64,000 bases of DNA from Daedaleopsis sinensis (Eukaryota > Basidiomycota > Agaricomycetes > Polyporales > Polyporaceae). Made by a program: the position numbers and the translations under genes. The stretch is from assembly GCA_033807695.1 (NCBI GenBank), contig CM066307.1, forward strand, positions 2,480,001 through 2,544,000, read 5' to 3'. This document shows, piece by piece, positions 1 to 9,960 of this stretch. How positions within the stretch are numbered: the first letter of the stretch is position 1; each line of letters begins with the position of its first letter. The notes beneath the pieces are model-generated. The model worked only from the letters and a program-made list of their open reading frames with translations, had not been told where the DNA came from and did not search any database.

Positions 1-2019
1 CCATGCACCAGGCCTACCGCTACTTTCGCCTGTCGCCAAATGACAGTGTGTTCATTAAGAGTGTGGTAAGTTGACCCGCCTTACGGCTCTACTTCGATGC
101 TATTGCTAACAGGTATTCAAGGTCTATTCAGTGCTGTACGTTGACCCCGAGTCTCGTCTGCACATTGTTATCTTCTCACCCCAGTCGCTGATTAGCGCGT
201 TCGAGACGTTCCATACGGTGTTATGCATGCATATCGGGTGAGGCTCTCTGCTGGGAACACATTCCTAGACTTTGACTGATACCTGCTCGATAGGTACTGG
301 TATCTAGCTACCAACTACGGCAACCCCGCCGAGCTCGGTAATGGCGTTTGGTCGGTGGATGTGAGTCTTCCAATGTATTCTCTGTCAGGGTTGGGACCCC
401 GTGGCTCATCCGGTCTTCTTAGATGATCCCGCTTTCTGCTGTAAGGTCTTCGTTCGACGTGGGATGGAGAGCTGGACTCACGGGTATGATGTTGAATTGC
501 AACTTAGGCTTCCGTGATCATGAGTTCCCAGCTGTGAGTTACTCCGGTCTTCATGGATTGTTGTACGCAGTTAATCTGTTGGATCAGGTTCTTCGTTCGA
601 CGAGTGTACTTGTGTGAGTGCTGATTCTCATGCTCATGAGTGCGACATTGACCCGCCCTCACCCCAGTCGGTCCCAGGTACAAATGGGTAGTCTACGTTG
701 CAGTGAGTATAGAGAGTCTACTCTCCTAGCCTTGCATGGCTCAATGCAGTTGTAGGTACTCCTGCTCGTCCTAGAATTGGGTGAGTCTTCAATACAGACT
801 TTCGTGTCGCGTCAGCTAACGCTGCACTCCAGGGCTACTCGCAGCCGCTACAGCTGAGGCGTACATATCCCTCTCTGTCGTTAGTTGGTATATTTTATCT
901 CACCCACTTCCTACACGATAGGTTCATCCAAAAGACGTTCCTCAAGTACAGGCACGTCACAGTGAGTCCCGCCTGTTCACTCAATCGTAGGGGTCGCTGC
1001 GCTAACCGCAAATGACACTAGTGGCTCATCTCAGCCGGATTCGGGACCGCTGCAGTTGCAGACATCATCCTCACCACTGCCCTCATCATCACTCTCCGCT
1101 CCAGTCGCACCGGATTCAGACGGTAGGCAGCATCGGCCTGAGCCAGAGCCAAAGCTCACAAGGTCTCTCAGGTCGGACGGAGTGATCGAGATCCTGATCT
1201 TGTATGCTGTCACGACTGGTAAGTCTGTCTTCTAGCGTCGGTTGCACCCAATCATTGACTATCCAATTTTTAGGACTCCTCACGACGTCAGTCATACCTT
1301 TATCGCTCTACATATGAACTGAACTGAGAGCATATCTGCAGCATCTTCAACATCCTCACATTCCTCTTCGTGAGTTTCGCTTCGAACCCATAATGGCGCG
1401 AATGTGATGATAACCTTGATCGTTGGTGTTCGCGTCCCTCACACAGGCACTCATCTACACCGACAACCTCATCTACATCGGCTTCGACATCGTCGCCTCG
1501 AAACGTGAGTGCCCCCTTGGCGCTCCCAGAATCGGACTCGTAGCTCACACTCCCGCCCGCTCGCAGTATACGCGACGTCACTTCTCGCCGCGTCAGTCCC
1601 GCACCCACTCACTCCTCGCCCTCCCCAGCCGCTGACGCACGCCCGTATAATTTGAATCCCTAGGCTCAACTCGCGCCACTCGCTCTCGGACAAGAGCAGC
1701 GGGGTCTCGACCGTCTACGGCGCAAACAGCAGCAGCAGCCCGCGCCACCCGACCGTGCTCTCGGACCGCTGGAGACCAGGCCAGGTGCGTCGCATCTCTC
1801 GTCTATCCTCTCTCGTCTGCTCGGCAGTCAGAGCCGTCGTCCGTGCGCACCGCTGACGCGCGCGCCCTGCAGAGCGCCGCCGGGCAGAACAACAGCATGC
1901 AGGTGCACGTCGAGACCGTGACGGACCTGGTGGAGTTCCCGCCGCGCAAGTCCGACCACCACCTCGACCGCTTCGCGAAGGGCGGGAGCGGCGGGGGCGT
2001 GGCCGTGGCCGCCGTATGA
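1..2019 (+). CDS. DUF6534 membrane protein, copy 1 (5' end cut by window)
   Basis: This is a multi-exon Agaricomycete integral membrane protein of the DUF6534 family, whose function is unknown. The window opens inside the second family block (HQAYRYFRLSPNDSVFIKSV, then a GTAAGT donor). Later exons give YWYLATNYGNPAELGNGVWS, then FFVRRVYL, then WLISAGFGTAAVADIIL ending SSRTGF. After that come RRSDGVIEILILYAVTTG, the signature ALIYTDNLIYIGFDIVASK (about 1448-1503), a micro-exon reading LYATSLLAA, and a hydrophilic tail starting LNSRHSLSDKSSG. The stop is TGA 2017-2019. Several transmembrane helices are implied, with a polar cytoplasmic C-terminus. No broken exon was found, so it is probably functional apart from the missing 5' end. 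It heads a same-strand pair with the gene at 2919. Family assignment is firm; exact exon ends in the middle are approximate. Confidence 0.85.
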
Positions 2020-2745
2020 TGGATCCGATGGTCCACGATGCAGGAATCGACTGCCAGTGCGATGATTCGTACGGGGTGCCCTGGCGTGCGTATACGTATG
2101 CGGCCCGGGGGCGTTGCGCCGTCCGTCGTCCGTGCCTGGCATAACTTGGTGTCCCAACTGTATGTGCTGCATGCAAGCTGTATGTGTACCTGGATTGTAT
2201 CGTCCTGAGCCTGTTTCGTGTGGTCGCTACATTATTCATTTCCGCCTAAGTACCTGTTCCTATTCATAATCCGGTTCCTCTGCGTTGCTTCGAGCCTCTT
2301 TGCTTCGCGCCTTCTTGCGACAGGCCCGGGTGGTGTGGGAAGTGACGATTGCGAGTTGCTTCTAAGATCAAATACGAATCACTGGTGTGGTCTGCCACGC
2401 GGTTCTGCCGCAGCCAGCCGCCTGAAGCCCGGGCCCCAATCTCTGATCAGAAGGAAGCAGTGTTTGCAGCGTGCTGAGTACCAAAGTGTTCAGGCAACCT
2501 ACAAATGAGCTGAGCTCGGCGCGCACCTCCGAGCCTTCTGAGGTTTTGCATTGAGCTCTTTGTACTACACATCCAGCCATGCCAGTCGCCCGGGTAGACA
2601 CGGACTCCTTGCAAGCGAGGAGAGGCCCAGAGGGGCAGCGTGCGCGTGAGCGACTGAGCTCGGCGACACGGCGTCCGAGTCCTGGCCTCCCGATACTTAT
2701 TGCATATCGAATATTCAACGCCTCGGGGCTGTCCTTGCTTGCTCC
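2020..2745. other. 3' flank of DUF6534 copy 1, duplicated after copy 2
   Basis: No gene was recognised. The stretch around 2160-2260 (containing TGTATGTGTACCTGGA and CATTATTCATTTCCG) recurs with few changes at about 4925-5000 after the second gene. The tandem duplication therefore included the 3' flank as well as the coding part. Confidence 0.6.
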
Positions 2746-2830
2746 TTGCTCTACTTCGGCATCATGTGCGGACGGGGCGCCTTGCGGGCGTCTCTCATGC
2801 CGACTAGCGCGGATGGATGCTGTGAGGGCC
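2746..2830 (+). pseudogene. remnant of DUF6534 exon 1/intron 1
   Basis: This short stretch repeats the end of exon 1 and the start of intron 1 of the next gene. CTACTTCGGCATCATGTGCG followed by a GGGGCGC block and CGACTAGCGCGGATG matches 2964-3030 with few changes. It lies about 210 bases upstream and has no start codon of its own, so it is best read as debris of an extra partial tandem copy. Confidence 0.65.
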
Positions 2831-2918
2831 CTGGCAGGGACACCCCGTCGAGTCGACCTCTTCCTTCTTCCCACCACATCCCGCTTACGCTGTTCAACGA
2901 CTACAACTTGAATATTGA

Positions 2919-4838
2919 ATGGTCTCCCTCGATAACTCCTGGGGCACGTTCCTCCTCGGCACCTACTTCGGTATTATGTGCGGACGGACGGACGGGGCGC
3001 TTCCCACAGTGCCGACCAGCGCAGATGCTCATCGATATCTAGGTTGTGCGTGCTCACCGCGCACCAGGCGTACCGCTACTTTCGCCGGTCGTTTAGTGAG
3101 AGTGTGTTCAGTAAGAGTGTGGTAAGTCGACCCGCCGCACGTCTCAGGCTCTACCTCGATGCTCACGGGTATCCAAGGTCTATCCAGTGCTGTGCGTTGA
3201 CCCCGAGTCTCGTCTACGCATTGTTATGTTCTTACCCCAGCTGCTGACTAGCGCGTTCGAGGCGATGCACACGATGCTATGCATGCATATCGGGTGAGGC
3301 TCTCCCTGCTAGGAGCACATCCATCCACTTTGCCTGATGTCTGCTCGATAGGTACACGTATCTAGCTACCCACCGTGACGGCAACCCCGTCGAGCTCGGG
3401 AACGGCGTTTGGTCGGTAGAGGTAAGTCTTCCAACATGTTCTCTGTCAGAGCTAGGACCCGGTGGCTCAGCCGGTCTTCTTAGATGATCACACTTTTCGC
3501 TGTAAGGTCTTCGTTCCACGTGAGATACTAGGGAGCTGTACTCACGGATATGATCTTAAATTGCGACACAGGCTTCCGTGATCATGAGCTCCCAGCTGTG
3601 AGTGACTCAGGCCTGAGCTGTTGCCAGTGTACGTAGTTAACTGGTTAGATCAGGTTCTTCGTTCGACGACTGTACTTGTGTGCGTTCTGACTCTCATGGA
3701 ACGCGACACTACTAATGCGCCCCGGCCCCAGTCAGTCCCAAGTACAAATGGGTGGTCTACGTTGCAGTGAGTGCAGAAAGTTTAATTCTCTAGCCGTGCA
3801 TGGCTCGATGCATTTGTAGGTACTCCTACTCGTCATAGAACTGGGTGAGTCTTTCAGCACGAAATTCCGCGTCGCTCAACTCACGCTGATTAATGCACTT
3901 CAGGGCTACTCGCAGCCGCTACATCTGCAGCGTACATACCCCCCCTCCATTTTCAGCTAGTGTATCTCATCTCACCCGAGTCCTACGCAATAGATTCATC
4001 CAAGAAACATCCCTCACTGAGTACACTGGGCACGTCACAGTGAGTCCCGCCTGTTCACATGGATCCCAGTATCGCTGCCCTAACTGCGAATGACTTAGTG
4101 GTTCCTATCGGCCGGTTTCTGGACCGCTGCAGTCGCGGACATCATCCTCACCCCTGCGCTCATAATCATTGTCCGCTCAAGCGGGACCGCTGCAGTGGCG
4201 GAGATCGTCCTCCCCACTGCGCTCATGACCCACCTCCGCTCCAGCGGGACCTCTGCAGCTGCGGACATCATCCTCCCCATTGCGCTCGTCATCACCGTCC
4301 GCTCCAGCTTGATATTGTATGCTATCACGACTGGTAAGTCTGTCTTCTGCCGTCGGTTTCAGCTCACCATTCACCATCCATTCTACAGGACTCTTCACGA
4401 CGTTCGTCAAACTTTCATCGCTATGCCTATGAACAGACCTGACGGATTTCCTCTGCAGCGTCTTCAACGTCTTCACGTTCCTCGTCGTGAGTTTTGACTC
4501 GAACCGTACTACTGGCAGCGCGAACATGATGATGACCCCGATCATTCACATCCCCCATACAGGCACTCATATACACCGACAACCTCATCTACATCGGCTT
4601 CGACATCGTCGCCTCGAAACGTGAGCTCAACCCGCGCCACTCGGTCTCCGACAGGAGCAGCGGGATCTCTACCGTCTACGGCGCGAACAGCAGCACCGGC
4701 AGCCTCAACGACAGCATGCAGGTGCGCGGCGAGACCGTGCCGGACCTGGTCGGGGTCCCGCCGCGCAAGTCCGACCACCACCTCGACCGCGCCGCGAAGG
4801 GCGGGGGCGGCGGCTTTGTCACCGCGGCCACCGTATGA
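2919..4838 (+). CDS. DUF6534 membrane protein, copy 2, rearranged
   Basis: This is a tandem paralogue of the gene at 1-2019. The ATG at 2919 opens MVSLDNSWGTFLLGTYFGI, the usual family N-terminus. Intron 1 starts at a GTGCGG donor and the next exon gives LCVLTAHQAYRYFRRSFSES. Further exons give LTSAFEAMHTMLCMHIG, YTYLATHRDGNPVELGNGVW, SSQLFFVRRLYL and FSPKYKWVVYVA. The stop is TGA 4836-4838. Two structural oddities set it apart. The helix TAAVADIIL...RSS is present three times in a row (4120-4308), replacing the usual TGFRRSDGVIE loop and its intron. The micro-exon LYATSLLAA is missing, so VASK reads on as VASKRELNPRHS through the former splice donor. Both changes keep the frame, so a modified protein may still be made. 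Function is unknown. Confidence 0.8.
4120..4308 (+). repeat. 63-bp (21-codon) in-frame triplication of a membrane helix
   Basis: There are three exact-length units, 4120-4182, 4183-4245 and 4246-4308. They encode TAAVADIILTPAL...RSS, TAAVAEIVLPTAL...RSS and TSAAADIILPIAL...RSS. Paralogues at 1-2019 and 13255-15335 have one. Units differ at several residues, so the expansion is not the newest event. Confidence 0.9.
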
Positions 4839-6383
4839 TGAGTCGCCCATGATTCCAGCAGTGCATGAATCGACTGCCTTGGGTTCCACCGCTCTTCTCC
4901 TGTGCCTGGTATAAATTGGTATATGTGCTGTATGTGTACCTGGACTGTATCGTCATGAGTCTGCTTCGCCTGGTCGCTACATTATTCATTTCCGTCTAAG
5001 TACTCCAGGAATCCGGTTCCTCTGCGTCGCTTCGAGCCTTCCTGCGGGGTGTCACTGGGAGCCTGCGGTGTGGCGGGTGTGTCTGCTACGAAGGACTACG
5101 AATTGCTTCCAAGATCAGATACGAATCACCGGTGTGGCCTGGCACACGGTCTGCCGTGGCGAGCCGCCGGAAACCCCGATCTCTAATCAGAAGGAAGTGT
5201 CTGCAGCGTGCTGAGTACTATTGATAATTATTTTAGGTGCTGAGTATTGAGTGCTCAGGGATGATCTTGCGGATGAGGGTGCACCGGTGGAGCCGGATCT
5301 GATCTCCTTCAGACACTCGCAATTGTGACTGTCAAAGGGTTATTCGCCTTGGACGCATGAGCTCGGAAAGTCACCAAGGTCGGTGTCAACCCCCTCGATA
5401 TCTGCTGATGCTGATGCGGACCGAGCAGTTGCCACCAGCTGCAGGCAGATGCCAGTGTGGTACTGTCCAGTGTCCGCGACGTCGGCATAGTCACCGGTTG
5501 CCATTGAGTGAATACTGAGTATTGAATATCAAATGGGGTGTCCCCCACGCGAGATACCGATACCGCAGCCCGTTCTCACTGTACTAGTGCAGATGTAGAT
5601 GGAACAGATGAAAGTTGAACTGCAGCCACGGTCGCCGTGTACCCCGGCCCCCGGGTCATACATTGAGCAAGCGAGGGCGGCGGCGGCGGCGGCGTGCGCG
5701 TGCTGAGCGAGCTGAGCTCGGCGCGCACTGTCCGAGTCCAAGCCTTCTGAAGCCCCCGAATATCGAATATTGAATGAGCGATTATCTTTGGTTCCTCACA
5801 GGGCCACAGGCCTCACCTACCAGCAAGGGGGCTCCTAGGCATCACGGCATCGAAGAGCACCGCTCCCAGGGCGGTCGGACAAGGTCACCATGATCAAACC
5901 TTGCTGCTGGGGTCCAAGTATCCTGCGGCGTGAAGATGAAGGTCTGATGCACGATATCTGAGGCTTCAAGACGGCATGAAGCGGTGCGTTGATCGGCCAC
6001 GCTCTTCTGGAAGGCACGCTCGAGAAGGCGGACGGGCTCATCAAGCGAGCTCGAGAGCCCCGGGCCAGTCGCTAGATCTGTCATACGAAGCTTGGAAGCC
6101 GGAAGGGTGCGCCTGACCGTGTGCTGAGTGACATCGCCGAACGACGAACAGCTGCGCCTTCGAGGCCTCTCCGGAACACGAAATCCGAACTGAGGTATGC
6201 TCGGTCGATGTCTGCGATTCCAAGCGTCTGCAGGGGCAGGCTTGCCCCGTCGAATGTATGTGCGAATGAAGGAACCCTAGTACAGGCCTGACAGCCCTCT
6301 GTTCTCTGTTCTCCGCTCTACGGTCTCTGCTCTCCGCTTTCGTGCATTCTCTGTCCAGCAGTGACGTGCACCCGAGTCGGCGC
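4839..6383. other. intergenic, no recognised gene
   Basis: The first 400 bases are the duplicated 3' flank of the DUF6534 genes. From about 5680 to 5775 a block with GAGCTGAGCTCGGCGCGCAC and a TCGAATATTGAATG tail resembles pieces at 2500-2720, so flank material has been copied more than once. No open frame here resembles a known family. Confidence 0.5.
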
Positions 6384-8012
6384 TCAGCTCGAGTCCTCGA
6401 GGAACCCGGCCGTGCGCCACGCGGCCATCCAGCGCAGCGTCACGTCCTCCTCGAGCGGCGGGAGGTGCGCGAGCGTAGGCGACGCCGCGCACGCCTTCTC
6501 GGTCGACAGCCCGATGAAGTGCACCATCTCGTTCCCCGGCCGGAACTTGCGCGTGCAGTAGAAGCCGAGCAGCACGAGTGCGGGGTTCTGCCGTATCGCA
6601 CGCAGGTACTGTTCGCGGGAGCGCTCTGCGGGCGGGTCAGCATTCGTGCTTCTGAAAGACAGGCTGGGGGGACGAGGGGCAGGAGCGGCACACTCACCTG
6701 CGGCGATGGACTTCCCGGTCTTGGCAAGCGCGTGCAGCCACGCGTCCCAGGAGACGAGCGGAATCTCGAGCTGCTCGGCGACGGAGACGAAGAGCGCGCG
6801 CAGGCTCGCGGTGCGCGGGTGCGTGAGGTGCAGGATCTGTTCGGGCGACGTGTGCATCTCGATGAGCGCCTGCGCGGCCGGGTAGTTCGGCACGAACGCG
6901 GCGTCCTGCGTATTATTCAATTTCGCGCGAGCGAGTGTGAGCGGGCGGGCGTGCAGACGGGAGGGGACGGATGTGGGAGAGCACGCACGCCGTCGATGTC
7001 CGGGAGGCAGCGCGTGAGGAACGCGGATTTGACCATGCACGGGAACCACTCGTCCTCGTTCCAGTACCCGTCCTTGTCGCCGCAGATTTGCGCGAGGCGC
7101 ACGATCTGGATGGGCACGTCCGTCTCTGCGGCCACCTTGAGAAGCATGTGCTCGCCGACCCACTTGGACTCGCCGTAGCCGGTGCCGAGCGCGGATGCGG
7201 GGTCCATGGGGACCTCGGGCACGGGCGCGGGCAGCTCGCAGCCTGTCGTCGGGCGTGCATGTCGTGTCAGTTGGGTCGCTTCGCCCGCCGACAGATTGAA
7301 ACAAGCACGCACTCTGGAAGACGGTGATGGAGCTGATGTACTGGATCTTCGGGGGCTCGGTGAAGGGGGAGCTGAGGGCGAGGTCGATGAGGTACCGGAG
7401 GGCGCGGAGGTACAACTCGAACGCGTCGAGGGGCATATTGAAATTGACACGCCACGCTGGTCCCACGTCGGGCTCGTCAACAAAGGTTTGATCGCGCGCG
7501 TAGGGGGAAAGTTCAAGAACCGTCGCTCACCGTTGTGTATCATATACGTGACGGAGTTGCGAATCTGGTAGACGGGACGCATGGTGAGCAGTTGGGACGT
7601 CGCTTCTCTGACCGGGCACGCCCACCTCCTCAAGCAGCGCGGGCTCGATGTCAAACCCAGGCGCGTCGAGATTGCCTTCTACCATCTTGAACTTTCCTGA
7701 GTGGAGGATGTCTTCGTCGAACCCTCTGTCGCGGAAGGACGCCTCCTGCCTCTCCATCGCCCGCGAACCGCGCCGATTGACGGCATACACCCGCTCGACC
7801 GTGTCGTCGCGTAGCAGGTTCTCCAGCAGGTCCGTCCCGAAGTTTCCCGTCGTGCCCGTGACAAGCACGACGTCCTTCGTGCTCGGGCGCGGGCGCAGCA
7901 CGGCAGGGCGCGCGGGCAGGTCTGCCTCATATTTTTCGGCGGCTTTGAGGAGGATGTCGGGCGAGGCTGCCGCCGTTTTAGCGTGCATGATCCCTTCGAC
8001 TAGGCCGGCCAT
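6384..8012 (-). CDS. Stand-alone NAD(P)-dependent thioester reductase domain
   Basis: This is the reductase (NAD_binding_4, thioester-reductase) domain of fungal adenylate-forming reductases, which releases a carrier-bound acyl group as an aldehyde or alcohol using NAD(P)H. Exon 1 (8012-7626, 129 codons, phase 0) starts MAGLVEGIMHAK and carries the nucleotide-binding loop TGTTGNFGT at about residues 52-60. Joined exons give IRNSVTYMIHNAWRVNFNMP and then YISSITVFQS. The catalytic YGESKWVGE (Tyr-x3-Lys) and QIVRLAQICG follow. The last exon runs from YLRAIRQNPALVLLGFY to GFLEDSS and the stop at 6384. No adenylation or carrier domain lies upstream, yet the open frame continues into the 5' flank in family-like sequence (IARPESNLSTLVSALS). 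I infer it descends from a larger A-T-R enzyme. A TATAAA lies 64-69 bases upstream of the ATG. Alternative: an extended SDR of another class, which is less likely. Confidence 0.85.
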
Positions 8013-8075
8013 CGTGGATAGAGCGGAGACAAGGGTGGATAAATTTGATTCGGGACGAGCGATTGTTCTGTCAGC

Positions 8076-8081
8076 TTTATA
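8076..8081 (-). promoter_or_regulatory. TATA box candidate for the reductase gene
   Basis: TATAAA on the minus strand, 64-69 bases before the ATG at 8012, a usual distance for a fungal core promoter with a short leader. Confidence 0.5.
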
Positions 8082-9960
8082 CGCACGCAGTCCGTCCGAT
8101 ATGCAAAGTCTAACGGCGCTGGAGGTTCAGATGGAGATGGCGCTGCGAGGAAGGTGTCCGTGGATAAGGAGGGGTTTCCGCGCTCCGGTGTCCGTGACGC
8201 TCCTCAACACGAACTTCCAATAGCTCGGACGACTCGGAGTATTGACAAAAGCTGGCTGTCTTCAGTGCGGCTCTAGATGGGACGAGCTCATGAGAACGGC
8301 GATGCCAAGCAGGATATCTCCGCCCGTTCCTTCTCCTTGGTACTGCGACAGCCTTGAAGCTTGAGCGCTGAGCTGTGAGGCCTGCGGGGTACACCAGTTG
8401 TGACGAGGACCCCGAAACTACTGCCATAGTATATACTTCGCGACATATCTCTGGTGAAGCCGCAGTGATCCGATGTCGCAAGTACTTAGTACTTAGGGCC
8501 AGCAATATTAGTAAGTTGCAGATGGTGACGGAGTGAAGACAGGAAGCGTAGTGGGCGCAGATGTCGAAGCTTCGCTTTGCATACCGCCGAGCCTCGCGAA
8601 GGGCATCTGTCAGGCCCAGCTTGCAGCCCTGCAACGGCCCATGTGGAGGAGGAGAGCAAGGAGCAAGCGTCTCCCAGACGCTTGTGCGCAGCACCGGCGC
8701 TCATGGGACTGATCGTGGGAAGATCTGATCAATACTCACCTGCGTCGGCTAATGGCGGCTGGTGGCGGCCGTCGGCAGGTCCATGATGCAAGACAAGTTA
8801 TGGCGTTCATGAATATTGAATGCTTGACGCATGAAATCCGCTTGAAGGACTCGTATAGAAGAACTGTCTCTCAGGACAGACATGGAAGAGGCATGCCGAC
8901 ACCCCCATTCTGTCACCGACTTTGAAGTTTGAACGTGAACTCGGACTCTGCCGACTCGGCGCGGTCCGGGCGAGAACTTGAAGGAGTTGCCAGTGCTTCC
9001 GCGAAGTGAGCTCGCAACGCCCGTGAAACGTCGTCTTCTGTCCCTAGTCTCTGATGGCTCCGAAATAGCTCCGGTCTACTTGAACATCGTCCGACTCGGA
9101 GGAGGTCGAAGAGCCCAGGGCGAGTCCGAGATTCGGATTCTCCGCCGCGCTCCATGCTTCTCGGGCGTAGCATCAAGATGGTGCTAAAACACGGCAAACA
9201 TTGCATCCAGGGGAGAATGCTTCCACGTAGGCTACACAAGACAGGTCTAGAAGCACCGCGGGAGGAGTCCGAGCCGCGAGAGGCGTCGGTGTGCTAGAAG
9301 ACCCGTGCGTTTTTGAAAATGCGGCCACGATGCAATCATAATCAGAATCAGCCCTCGCTACACGCGTGTGGATCGACGTGCCATCGAAGCACAACGTCGT
9401 GCACGATCAGCGACATACATACCACGACCACAGTTCTGAACAACGCCACACGATGCCTGTGCGTAGTAGATGTGCGTCGCCTAGTAAAATGTGTTAGGGA
9501 AGACAGTTCGCTTATGCGTACTGGGAGGCGTGATGCACTGTATATGGCTGGACTAGGCGCGTCACTGCATCCGCTGCTAGAAGCACAGTGATCACTAGTA
9601 CTGTGAACACCGCAGTACCTGCGCGACACCGATATCGCTTGTGTGGCAGGAAGTCCGTCAGTTCCGTACCGCATCCCACGCCGTGTCGCATCTCTCAGGG
9701 TATGATGCATTGATGATGTACGTTGCTGCAGTACGAGAGACAGCGGGAAACGAGCGTAGCTAGCCAGGAGCCGAAAGAACCTGAAAACACAGAACAGAAA
9801 GAAGTAAAGGAACGGAAGTGCGTGCGAACGGCGGTAAGTAAGTCGGCGTAACATATGTATCATATCATACATTTCGTTGCGGCCCGAGCAGGTGGCAAGA
9901 GGCCCCACTGGCAGTAGCACGCCCCGTATCAGAGACGTCGCGTATCGGAACCGGGCTCAG
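8082..9960. other. intergenic, no recognised gene
   Basis: Open frames on both strands are short, and none shows a family motif or a chain of matching splice sites. The stretch holds the upstream region of the reductase and the 3' flank of the aldehyde dehydrogenase. No adenylation-domain or carrier-domain remnant was seen by eye. Confidence 0.45.

Noticed and set aside
2880..8830. Recurring ATATTGAAT motif (near 2908, 5515, 5765 and 8810)
   Set aside because: Short, AT-rich and partly inside duplicated flanks; too weak to call a regulatory site.
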